Origin: an uncultured Oribacterium sp.
Lineage (GTDB): Bacteria > Bacillota > Clostridia > Lachnospirales > Lachnospiraceae
NCBI GenBank assembly: GCA_937927445.1
Contig: CALAOB010000162.1
Coordinates: forward strand, 1 to 6,192
Direction of reading: 5' to 3'
DNA length: 6,192 nt
Below the pieces are notes generated by a model. It saw only the letters and a list, made by a program, of their open reading frames with translations, made no database searches and was not told the origin of the DNA. Position numbers and translations under genes: made by a program. Position 1 is the first letter of the stretch. The number at the start of each line of letters is the position of its first letter. Of the stretch, positions 1 through 6,162 are shown one piece after another.

Positions 1-48
1 AAACACACGTTAAGTCAAAATCATAATCGATGCACTTTCCTATAAAGC
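1..48. other. Short intergenic end beyond the operon terminator, nothing identified
   Basis: This AT-rich stretch lies beyond the operon terminator on the minus strand. It has no convincing open frame or RNA gene. On the minus strand there is a TTGACT hexamer (plus positions 13-18) that could be the -35 box of a promoter for a further gene to the left. Its -10 partner would fall at or beyond the window edge, so this cannot be judged. Confidence 0.4.
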
Positions 49-75
49 AAAAAACGAGGGCGTTTCCGCCCTCGT
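49..75 (-). terminator. Intrinsic (Rho-independent) terminator at the end of the operon
   Basis: Read on the minus strand, a perfect 9-bp GC-rich stem, ACGAGGGCG / CGCCCTCGT (plus 67-75 paired with 54-62), closes a GAAA tetraloop (63-66). It runs directly into a T tract (plus A run 49-54, the last base being paired). It begins 9 bases after the stop codon of the LacI-family gene, the expected place for the terminator of the whole minus-strand operon. The plus-strand side has no T tract after the stem, so it should act in one direction only. Confidence 0.95.
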
Positions 76-84
76 CCATTCTCC

Positions 85-1164
85 TCAGCAGCTTTCTCGG
101 ATCTTCAGTTCTCCAGGGAAGATCTGCTGGAATTTCGCTGTCTTTTCTTTTACTTCCGCACTGCCACCGGCGAGCTTCGCGGCGACTTCCTTCTCGCGCT
201 CTTCGAGGAGTCCGAGGAGGGCGTGCATCGAGGCTTCGGCCATCTCGTCCATCGGCTGTGCCAGTGTCGAGAGCGCTGGCGTCAGATAGTGCCCGATCTC
301 GAGTCCATCGAAGCCGATAACCGCGACATCCTCCGGCACGCGTAAGCCCTGATCGCGGAGCGCCCGGAGACAGCCGATCGCGATGGAATCCGCGATGGCG
401 AAGATCGCGTCGAACTTCGTGCCTGATTGGATCAGGTCCACCGTCCGCTGATATCCATTCTCATAGGTATAGGTCTTCTGAATCGAGATCGGCCGACAGA
501 TCAGTTCCGGATCCGACTCGAGGCCATGCTTCCGAAGCGAATGCAGGTAGCCCTCCAGACGGAGCATACCGTTACTGATATCAGATTCCGCATCGCTGAG
601 AATCGCGATCCGCTTCCGTCCCTGTCCGATCAGATAATCGCACACCTTTTCGGCCTCTACCCGGTCATCGATCGCCACATAAGAGTACTCTGCGAAGGCC
701 TTCCGGTCCGGAACAGCCACCGAGCAGAACACGAACGGAACCGTCAGGCGCTGCAGACGTTCCACCGACTGCACCGGGTTGCCGCCGAGGAAGATGATGC
801 CGTTCAGGCGCTTCTCCTTCTCGAGCAGCGCCGCGAGCTCGGTCTCATCCTGCTCCTCCTCGACGTGCTCGAGCACCAGGGAGTAATCATGCGCCGAACA
901 CTCCTTCTCAAACACCTTGATCATGCTCGTGAAGAAGGGGTTCGTAATTCCCTTCACGAGCACCGCGATGTTCCGGGCGTCGTTCAGCTTCAGATTCCGC
1001 GCCGAGTTGTTCGGCACATACCCATACTGATCGATGATCTCCTGGACCCGGCGCTTCGTCTCCGGACTGATGTCGTAGTGATTATTGATCGCCCGCGACA
1101 CGGTCGATACACTGATGCCCGACAGTTTGGCAATTTCTTTAATTGTCAGTTTCTTCGCTGCCAT
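85..1164 (-). CDS. LacI-family transcriptional repressor, probable maltodextrin operon regulator (MalR-like)
   Basis: A 359-residue LacI/GalR-family regulator. Residues about 7-26 are the N-terminal helix-turn-helix (TIKEIAKLSGISVSTVSRAI). The hinge helix follows at about 52-59 (NNSARNLK); its Leu58 matches the hinge Leu that wedges into the central CpG of the operator in this family. Residues about 64-359 form the periplasmic-binding-protein-like sugar-sensing core, with typical segments NPFF (75-78), DAIFAIADSIAIG (252-264) and VAVIGFDGLEIG (280-291). The end, FPGELKIRESC, is typical. A charged stretch at about 320-345 is longer than in most members. The gene starts 6 bases after the malQ stop codon and has only a weak ribosome site (AGAAAG-like), so coupled translation is likely. 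Binding to the operators at 6127-6162, with relief by a maltodextrin-type ligand, is inferred from context. The family assignment is firm; the effector is not known. Confidence 0.95.
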   Translation of the reverse strand: MAAKKLTIKEIAKLSGISVSTVSRAINNHYDISPETKRRVQEIIDQYGYVPNNSARNLKLNDARNIAVLVKGITNPFFTSMIKVFEKECSAHDYSLVLEHVEEEQDETELAALLEKEKRLNGIIFLGGNPVQSVERLQRLTVPFVFCSVAVPDRKAFAEYSYVAIDDRVEAEKVCDYLIGQGRKRIAILSDAESDISNGMLRLEGYLHSLRKHGLESDPELICRPISIQKTYTYENGYQRTVDLIQSGTKFDAIFAIADSIAIGCLRALRDQGLRVPEDVAVIGFDGLEIGHYLTPALSTLAQPMDEMAEASMHALLGLLEEREKEVAAKLAGGSAEVKEKTAKFQQIFPGELKIRESC

Positions 1165-1170
1165 AGCTTT

Positions 1171-2715
1171 CTACTTTCTGATACGCTGACTCTCCTCCGT
1201 CATCCGCCGGATCTTCTCCGCGCATTCCTCCGAAAAATCTTCCTCTCTAAAACGGAAGGTCCAGTTCTGTCCGAGCGTCGACGGCGTGTTGATGCGCGCC
1301 TCTGCCCCCAGGCCGAGGTAATCCTGCATCGGGATGATGGCGGTCTCCGGCTTCGCCGCGAGCGTCATCTGAATCAGCGCATCGGTGTAGTCCGACTGAA
1401 GGAAGTCCCTCGTTACGCTGCGATCCTCGGCGAGCTCCGCCTCCGAACGCGGACGCACGTTCACTTCCTCTCCCTTCCCCTGTTTCCACGCAGTATAATA
1501 CCGAATCGCGAAATCACGGTCAACCGGAGATATCTCACGCACCCACGCAGCCAGCGTCTGATTGTCGTGTGTACCCGTATAGCAGACAGCATTGGCCGGC
1601 CAGGTGCACGGACGATAATCCCCGCTCTCGCGCGAATCGAAGCCGAACTCGAGCAGCTTCATGCCAGGGTAGCCCGTGTCCTCGACGAGCTTCCGCACCG
1701 TGTCGGTCACATAGCCGAGGTCCTCTGCGATGATCCGCTTCTCGCCAAGCGCCGCCTTCAGCGCGTTGAAGAGCTCAATGCCGGGGCCCTTCTCCCAGTG
1801 GCCATTCGTCGCATCGCTCGCACCCGCCGGGATGGCGTAGTACTCATCGAAGCCGCGGAAATGATCGACCCGCACCACATCGAAGAGATCGAAGCAGCGG
1901 CGCATCCGCGCGATCCACCAGCGGTAGCCCGTCTCTTTATGATAATCCCAGTCATAGACCGGATTGCCCCAGAGCTGACCGGTCGCCGAGAAGCTGTCCG
2001 GCGGGCAGCCCGCGATCTGCTTCGGCTGTCCCTCCTCGTCGAGCTGGAACAGCTCCGGATGCTCCGTGAAATCCACGGAATCGCTCGATACATAGATCGG
2101 GATATCGCCGATGATGGCGATGCCCTTCTCGTTCGCGTAAGCCCGCAGGCGCTTCCACTGCTTGTCAAACTCGTACTGCGTGAAGCGGTAGAAATCCTCC
2201 GGATAGTCCGTCTTTGCAGCCATGAACTGCGCGTACGCCGGTAGCCAGTGCACCGTGTGCTGGATGAACTGACGATACGCCTCCTTCTCCTCCGCGTCGG
2301 GCGCAACATTGCCCTCCCCGCTCGTCCGCTCCTCGAAACGTTCGAAGGCCTTCAGGAGCAGCGGGAAACGCCCGAGATACAGCTTCTCATAGCTGATCTT
2401 CGCGGCATCCGCGCCGAAATCCACCGCGTCACACTCCTCCCGCGTCAGCAGCTCCTCATCGATCAGCGTCTCCAAATCGATGAAATACGGATTACCCGCA
2501 AAGGTCGAGAAGCTCTGATACGGCGAATCGCCATAGCCCGTCGGCCCGATCGGAAGCACCTGCCAGTAGGTCTGCCCGCTCTCCGCGAGGAAATCCACGA
2601 AGCCGTAGGCCTCCTTTCCGAGTGTTCCGATGCCGTAGGCACCTGGGAGAGCGAACACCGGCATCAGAATCCCTGCTGCTCTCCCCCAGATGCGCTCTCT
2701 TGCTTCCTTTTCCAT
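1171..2715 (-). CDS. malQ: 4-alpha-glucanotransferase (amylomaltase, GH77)
   Basis: A 514-residue cytoplasmic enzyme that transfers alpha-1,4-glucan segments between maltodextrins, releasing glucose and building longer chains. It is a single-domain GH77 protein of normal bacterial length. The N-terminal RAAGILMPVFALPGAYGIG and LPIGPTGYGDSPYQSFSTFAGNPYFIDL signatures are present (about 12-30 and 54-81). The family's catalytic residues are visible: nucleophile Asp284 in VRVDHFRGF, acid/base Glu331 in IAEDLG, and the stabilising Asp384 in GTHDNQT. The C-terminal signature ARINTPSTLGQNWTFR lies at about 473-488. No key residue is missing and there is no extra starch-binding domain. The start is supported by an AAGGGG ribosome site 6 bases upstream. 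The gene lies 18 bases after the MalG-like gene and 6 bases before the LacI-family gene. No glucan phosphorylase or amylase is present in the window, so later breakdown must be encoded elsewhere. Confidence 0.97.
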   Translation of the reverse strand: MEKEARERIWGRAAGILMPVFALPGAYGIGTLGKEAYGFVDFLAESGQTYWQVLPIGPTGYGDSPYQSFSTFAGNPYFIDLETLIDEELLTREECDAVDFGADAAKISYEKLYLGRFPLLLKAFERFEERTSGEGNVAPDAEEKEAYRQFIQHTVHWLPAYAQFMAAKTDYPEDFYRFTQYEFDKQWKRLRAYANEKGIAIIGDIPIYVSSDSVDFTEHPELFQLDEEGQPKQIAGCPPDSFSATGQLWGNPVYDWDYHKETGYRWWIARMRRCFDLFDVVRVDHFRGFDEYYAIPAGASDATNGHWEKGPGIELFNALKAALGEKRIIAEDLGYVTDTVRKLVEDTGYPGMKLLEFGFDSRESGDYRPCTWPANAVCYTGTHDNQTLAAWVREISPVDRDFAIRYYTAWKQGKGEEVNVRPRSEAELAEDRSVTRDFLQSDYTDALIQMTLAAKPETAIIPMQDYLGLGAEARINTPSTLGQNWTFRFREEDFSEECAEKIRRMTEESQRIRK

Positions 2716-2721
2716 ACGTTT

Positions 2722-2727
2722 CCCCTT
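2722..2727 (-). promoter_or_regulatory. Ribosome binding site of malQ
   Basis: The minus strand reads AAGGGG followed by 6 bases and then the ATG at 2715-2713. It fixes the malQ start. The surrounding 10-mer AGAAAAGGGG is identical to that in front of the MalF-like gene. Confidence 0.85.
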
Positions 2728-2733
2728 TTCTGA

Positions 2734-3567
2734 TCAGCCCTTGACGGCACCGGCCACGACACCCTCAATGATGTACTTCTGGCAGCATGCATAGAAGATG
2801 ATGATCGGAATGATCGACAGTACGAGGACACCCATCATGGCGCCCATATCGACGGAGCCGTAACCACCCTTCAGGTACTGTACGGCGATCGGGATGGTCT
2901 TCCACTTCTTCAGGTCGAGCACGAGGGACGGAAGCAGGTAGTCGTTCCATACCCACATGGTCTCGAGGATCGCAACCGTGATACAGGTCGGCTTCATGAT
3001 CGGCATCACCACATAGAAGAAGGTCTGAATCGGTGTGCAGCCATCGATCATCGCGGCCTCCTCGATCGCGAGCGGCAGGGACTTGACGAAGCCCGTAAAC
3101 ATAAAGACCGCAAGTCCGGCACCGAAGCCGAGGTAGATAAATACGAGACCGAGCGGGTTCGACAGCTTCAGCATGTTCGCGATCTTACTGAGCGGGAACA
3201 TAACCATCTGGAACGGTACGATCATCGAGAAGAGGCAGAGGAAGTACATGCCTGCCGTGAACTTCGTATGCACACGCGTGATGTACCATGCGCACATCGA
3301 GGTGCAGAGGACGATGACAGCGACCGCAAGCACCGTCACGAAAAGGGACACAAACGCTGCCTGGATGAGGCCGGTCTTCTGGATACCGGAAACGTAGTTG
3401 TCGAAGCCGACAAAGGACTTCGCGTTCGGAAGTGCGAACGGCTTCTTCGAGATGTACGCCTTCTTCTTGAAGGAGTTCATCAGAACCAGCAGGATCGGAT
3501 ATACATAAAATACAGAAAGGATACTGAAGAATACCGTTAAAAAAGCACCTAATTTCTTGTTCTTCAT
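2734..3567 (-). CDS. ABC sugar transporter permease, MalG type
   Basis: A 277-residue inner-membrane permease of the carbohydrate uptake CUT1 group. Six membrane segments are apparent at roughly 8-30, 68-97, 105-127, 138-160, 185-205 and 244-262. The cytoplasmic EAA loop, which docks the ATPase, is EEAAMIDG (169-176) followed by VMPI (187-190). Other MalG hallmarks are WVWNDYLLPSLVL (205-217) and the C-terminal QKYIIEGVVAGAVKG (263-277), which in maltose-type systems lies close to the substrate path. It should pair with the MalF-like subunit encoded just upstream. Its ATG is one base after that gene's TAA. The substrate is inferred from the neighbouring malQ to be maltose or maltodextrins; the sequence alone shows only a sugar importer. 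The related name would be malG, but close relatives carry other sugars, so the symbol is left blank. Confidence 0.95.
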   Translation of the reverse strand: MKNKKLGAFLTVFFSILSVFYVYPILLVLMNSFKKKAYISKKPFALPNAKSFVGFDNYVSGIQKTGLIQAAFVSLFVTVLAVAVIVLCTSMCAWYITRVHTKFTAGMYFLCLFSMIVPFQMVMFPLSKIANMLKLSNPLGLVFIYLGFGAGLAVFMFTGFVKSLPLAIEEAAMIDGCTPIQTFFYVVMPIMKPTCITVAILETMWVWNDYLLPSLVLDLKKWKTIPIAVQYLKGGYGSVDMGAMMGVLVLSIIPIIIFYACCQKYIIEGVVAGAVKG

Positions 3568-3568
3568 A

Positions 3569-4411
3569 TTACTGCTCGACCTCCTTCCGACGGGACAGAT
3601 AATTCTGGGTCAATGCTACCGTGCCGACGATGATGAAGAAAATGACGGCCTTCGCCTGGCCGACACCCTCCCAGCCGTTCCGGCCATAGAAGGTGGTGTA
3701 GATGTTCATGGCGAGCATCTCGGACTTCTGAGACGGCTCACCGTTTGTCAGTGCGAGGTTCTGATCGAAGAGCTTGAAGCCGTTCGTCAGCGTCAGGAAG
3801 GTGCAGACGGTGATGGATGGCATCAGCATCGGCAGGATCACGTAGCGGAGCTCCTGCCACTTGTTCGCACCATCGATACGGGCAGCCTCGAGGAGGTCAC
3901 TCGGGATATTCTGGATACCGGCGATGTAGATGATCATCATATAGCCGACCTGCTGCCAGAGCATCAGGATGACGAGGCCCCAGAAGCCGTAGGTCGCACT
4001 GTAGGTCAGGGTACGCATCCAGATCGCGAGGATACCATTGAGAAGCAGGCTCCAGATGTAACCGAGGACGATACCACCGATCAGGTTCGGCATGAAGAAA
4101 ATCGTACGGAATAAGTAATTACCCTTGATTTTCGCAGTCAGCGCCATCGCCACGGCGAAGGCGAAGAAGTTGATGAGGATGACCGTCACGATCGTGAACA
4201 GTGTGGTGTACCACAGCGAGTGTACGAAGGTCGCGTCGCCGAAGACCTTTGCGTAGTTGATGAATCCGACGAATTTCGCATCGGTGATGGTCGTGAACTT
4301 ACAGAACGACAGCCAGATACCGACGAGAAACGGTGCGATGAAACCGACCGTGAAGGCCGCCAGCGTCGGCAGCACGAAGATCGGCATATAACGTTTGATC
4401 GCTTTTTCCAT
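3569..4411 (-). CDS. ABC sugar transporter permease, MalF type
   Basis: A 280-residue inner-membrane permease, partner of the MalG-like protein encoded next. About six membrane segments are visible (near 11-34, 65-92, 100-125, 142-165, 195-210 and 253-268). It lacks the large extra periplasmic domain of enteric MalF and has the compact size usual in Gram-positive bacteria. The EAA loop that contacts the ATPase is LLEAARIDGANKWQ (173-186), ending in ILP (192-194). After it come TLTNGFKLFDQNLALTNG (207-224) and the AMNIYTTFY segment (234-242), typical of CUT1 sugar permeases. The start follows an AAGGGG ribosome site by 6 bases. The gene begins 17 bases after the T tract of the internal terminator at 4428-4459, so its expression probably depends on read-through. 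Maltodextrin as substrate is inferred from malQ. Confidence 0.95.
   Translation of the reverse strand: MEKAIKRYMPIFVLPTLAAFTVGFIAPFLVGIWLSFCKFTTITDAKFVGFINYAKVFGDATFVHSLWYTTLFTIVTVILINFFAFAVAMALTAKIKGNYLFRTIFFMPNLIGGIVLGYIWSLLLNGILAIWMRTLTYSATYGFWGLVILMLWQQVGYMMIIYIAGIQNIPSDLLEAARIDGANKWQELRYVILPMLMPSITVCTFLTLTNGFKLFDQNLALTNGEPSQKSEMLAMNIYTTFYGRNGWEGVGQAKAVIFFIIVGTVALTQNYLSRRKEVEQ
3580..3586 (-). promoter_or_regulatory. Ribosome binding site of the MalG-like gene, unusually distant
   Basis: A strong AAGGAGG lies inside the last codons of the MalF-like gene (encoding part of RRKEVEQ). The gap to the next ATG (3567-3565) is 12 bases, longer than the usual 5-9. The ATG overlaps the context TAATATG, one base after the upstream stop codon, so reinitiation by terminating ribosomes probably helps. 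No better start codon lies between. Confidence 0.75.
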
Positions 4412-4417
4412 GTTGAA

Positions 4418-4424
4418 CCCCTTT
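4418..4424 (-). promoter_or_regulatory. Ribosome binding site of the MalF-like gene
   Basis: The minus strand reads AAAGGGG, then 6 bases, then the ATG at 4411-4409. It sits immediately after the T tract of the internal terminator and stays outside the hairpin, so termination, not hiding of the ribosome site, is the likely mode of control here. Confidence 0.85.
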
Positions 4425-4427
4425 TCT

Positions 4428-4459
4428 AAAAAAATCTCCGGCAGAGGATCTGCCGGAGA
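4428..4459 (-). terminator. Intrinsic terminator inside the operon, between binding protein and permease genes
   Basis: On the minus strand a perfect 10-bp stem, TCTCCGGCAG / CTGCCGGAGA (plus 4450-4459 with 4435-4444), closes a 5-base loop (4445-4449). Seven T residues follow (plus A run 4428-4434). This is a full intrinsic terminator, 16 bases before the next ATG. The permease, malQ and regulator genes have no visible promoter of their own after it, so it is best read as a partial terminator. It would lower permease expression relative to the binding protein, a common arrangement in binding-protein-dependent transport operons. Leakiness is inferred. Confidence 0.9.
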
Positions 4460-4575
4460 CCACAGCTTCGAATCTTACCGGATCAGCTGTATCCTTTTCT
4501 GCAGGTGATGCGCTTCACAGCGCCGTGTATCGAAGGCGGATGAACGGCTGCACCGCCTGCAGCATCAGTTTGAAA
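4460..4575 (-). other. Structured spacer downstream of the binding-protein gene
   Basis: This untranslated stretch between the binding-protein stop codon and the terminator is rich in short inverted repeats on the minus strand. One is a 5-bp stem GCGCT/AGCGC with a GUGA (GNRA type) tetraloop (plus 4510-4523). Another is a 5-bp GCTGC/GCAGC stem with a 7-base loop (4547-4563). A 6-bp ACAGCT/AGCTGT pair lies close to the terminator. There is no start codon with a good ribosome site and no coding frame I would defend. It may protect the 3' end of the binding-protein message. I do not recognise a known RNA family. Confidence 0.45.
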
Positions 4576-5976
4576 TTAAGAATTTGCGTTCTTGTACTCT
4601 GTTGCCCAGTTGTCGACGAATGCGGTCTTCACTGCATCCCAGTCGCCGGTGCCCTGTGCATACTCAAGCATTGCAGAACCAAGTACGTTCTTCCACTGCT
4701 CACTTGGCATCGTGGTGAAGTTCCATGATACAGGTGTCTTATCCTTGTTGAACTCATTCGCTGCGATAACGAGCGGGTTCTCCGGAAGGTAATCAGCGAA
4801 GGTAGAGAACGGAGTAACGAAGCCCATCTCCTTGGAAAGGGACTCACGACCTGCGTCAGACTCTACAACCCACTTCATGAAATCGAGGGTTGCCTGCTTG
4901 TCCGCATCGCTTGCCTTATCGTTTACGCACCAGAAGTTCTCGGAACCTGTGCAGGTACCCTGGCTTGCATCGTCTACACCGAAGTAGATCGGAAGGATGC
5001 CGAGATCCTCATCTGCAACCTCGTTGCCCTTGATGTCATTGTATGCCCATGTACCATTCTGATAGAATGCAGCCTCACCGAGTGCGAACTCAGAAGCAGC
5101 ATCATCACCGGTCTTACCAGAGAGAAGTGAAGGCTCTGTGGTGGAGTCTGTGATGTAGAGATCGAATACGTTCTTGAAGTTGTCGAGGTAGGTTCCCTTT
5201 ACAGCATCGGTAGAGCTGATGTTGTCTGCCTTGTACTCGTAGTAGAGCGGAAGGTTTGCAAGGTGGGTCTTGAAACGCCAGTCAGAGGAAGAATCGAAGC
5301 CTGCGGATGTGAATGCACCCTCGATACCGAGCTCATCCTTCTTCGCCTGCATATCGTCTGCCACTTCCTTCAGCTTATCGAAGCTGTTCAGCTCAGAGAT
5401 ATCGCTGATCTTTGCACCATCGAGTGCGATGTAATCATTGAGAATCTTCTTATTATAGATGATGCCGTAGGTCTCGATAACGTATGCGATACCCTTTACG
5501 ACGCCGTCGGTATTCTTCAGAGCGTAATCCTCACTCTCGAGATCCTTGAATACGTCGGTATCCTTGAGATCCATGCAGTAGTCATCCCATGTTGCGAGAC
5601 CAACCGGACCGTTGACCTGGAACATGGTCGGTGCCTCGGACTTCGCCATCTCGGACTTCAGGGTCTGCTCGTAGGTTCCGGACGCTGCGGTCTGTACATG
5701 AACCTCTACACCGGTCTCATCGGTATACTTCTTTGCGAGCTCTACCCACTGATCAGCCTGCTCTGGCTTGAAGTTGAGGTAGTAAACCTTACCACCGGTC
5801 GCGGTCTGCTCTGCTGGTGCAGCCGCCTCGGTTGCAGGAGCCGCTGCCTCGGTCTTCGCTGCCTCGGTTTCAGCTGCCGTCGTGCTCGCGGTGTTCGAAC
5901 CACCACAACCTGCCAGAGCTGTCACTGCCATCGCAGCGGTCAGTCCCAGTGCTGTAAAACGTCTCATCTTCTTCAT
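4576..5976 (-). CDS. ABC transporter sugar-binding lipoprotein (MalE-like, family 1 extracellular solute-binding protein)
   Basis: A 466-residue binding protein, anchored to the outer face of the membrane by lipid. The N-terminus MKKMRRFTALGLTAAMAVTA is a signal peptide followed by the lipobox LAGC, with Cys24 as the lipid-carrying residue. Residues about 27-61 are a low-complexity linker of repeated TEAA/APATEA units, and the sugar-binding domain follows from about 63. Family 1 marks include the FALGEAAFYQNGTWAYNDI segment (297-315), and the sequence is rich in Trp and Tyr, as expected for sugar stacking. The start at 5976 is chosen over an in-frame GTG at 6048 because only it puts the signal peptide at the N-terminus and it follows an AGAGAGGA ribosome site. 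By eye it is less GC-rich than malQ and uses a narrower codon set, as in highly expressed genes. Maltodextrin specificity is inferred from malQ; another alpha-glucoside is possible. Confidence 0.93.
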   Translation of the reverse strand: MKKMRRFTALGLTAAMAVTALAGCGGSNTASTTAAETEAAKTEAAAPATEAAAPAEQTATGGKVYYLNFKPEQADQWVELAKKYTDETGVEVHVQTAASGTYEQTLKSEMAKSEAPTMFQVNGPVGLATWDDYCMDLKDTDVFKDLESEDYALKNTDGVVKGIAYVIETYGIIYNKKILNDYIALDGAKISDISELNSFDKLKEVADDMQAKKDELGIEGAFTSAGFDSSSDWRFKTHLANLPLYYEYKADNISSTDAVKGTYLDNFKNVFDLYITDSTTEPSLLSGKTGDDAASEFALGEAAFYQNGTWAYNDIKGNEVADEDLGILPIYFGVDDASQGTCTGSENFWCVNDKASDADKQATLDFMKWVVESDAGRESLSKEMGFVTPFSTFADYLPENPLVIAANEFNKDKTPVSWNFTTMPSEQWKNVLGSAMLEYAQGTGDWDAVKTAFVDNWATEYKNANS

Positions 5977-6126
5977 AACATATCCTCTCTGCCCTTCAGG
6001 CAAGCTCGAAGCCGCGCCCATCGCCGCCTCGATTATGATGTGCACCACCTGATCTCTCCCACCCGCTCCGTCCTGGAACTTTTTGTGCAGATTGCTCAGA
6101 TGATTCGCTCTCGCGTTCTCCGGTAT
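5977..6126 (-). other. 5' leader of the operon between operators and first gene
   Basis: About 150 bases separate the operator array from the first start codon. The leader is GC-rich and purine-rich in the transcript. I see no terminator-like hairpin, T-box, or recognisable riboswitch core. The frame of the binding protein stays open through the leader up to a TAA at 6171-6169, with an in-frame GTG at 6048 preceded by GGGAG. The encoded extension has no signal-peptide character and I do not treat it as coding. Confidence 0.5.
5983..5990 (-). promoter_or_regulatory. Ribosome binding site deciding the start of the binding-protein gene
   Basis: The minus strand reads AGAGAGGA; the GAGG core ends 7 bases before the ATG at 5976-5974. 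This supports the short form, which begins with the lipoprotein signal peptide, over the 24-residue in-frame extension from the GTG at 6048. Confidence 0.8.
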
Positions 6127-6162
6127 GTTTCCGTTAACGTTACCGGTAACGTTTCCGATAAC
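6127..6162 (-). promoter_or_regulatory. LacI-family operator array (three abutting 12-bp sites, central perfect palindrome)
   Basis: Three contiguous 12-mers fit GTT-N6-AAC with a central CpG: gtttccgttaac (6127-6138), gttaccggtaac (6139-6150) and gtttccgataac (6151-6162). The middle one sits in a perfect 18-bp palindrome, aacgttaccggtaacgtt (6136-6153). Five CpG steps occur exactly 6 bp apart (starting at 6132, 6138, 6144, 6150 and 6156). A second reading gives two AACGTT-centred sites (about 6133-6144 and 6145-6156), closer to known MalR-type operators. Either way this is the expected target class of a LacI-family repressor with a CpG-wedging hinge, and the only such regulator in the window is encoded last in this operon. 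Its place next to the AT-rich promoter region fits repression by blocking polymerase. Confidence 0.8.

Noticed and set aside
1247..1489. Minus-strand open frame of 80 codons inside malQ
   Set aside because: It is out of frame with malQ, which has intact catalytic residues and C-terminal signature; the overlapping product shows no domain.
427..2244. Plus-strand open frame of 605 codons
   Set aside because: It runs opposite to two well-supported genes (the LacI-family gene and malQ) and across their junction. Its translation is Arg/Leu-rich with no recognisable domain, as expected for the antisense of GC-biased codons.
3557..4114. Plus-strand open frame of 185 codons opposite the MalF-like gene
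   Set aside because: Its Asp/Glu/His/Arg-rich sequence is the usual antisense image of a membrane-protein gene, and it has no supporting context.
5977..6048. N-terminal extension of the binding protein from an in-frame GTG at 6048
   Set aside because: It would bury the signal peptide and lipobox 24 residues inside the protein. The ATG at 5976 has its own ribosome site and gives a standard lipoprotein signal.
5977..6126. Possible riboswitch or attenuator in the operon leader
   Set aside because: No terminator hairpin with T tract and no conserved riboswitch core could be found; regulation is explained by the operators.
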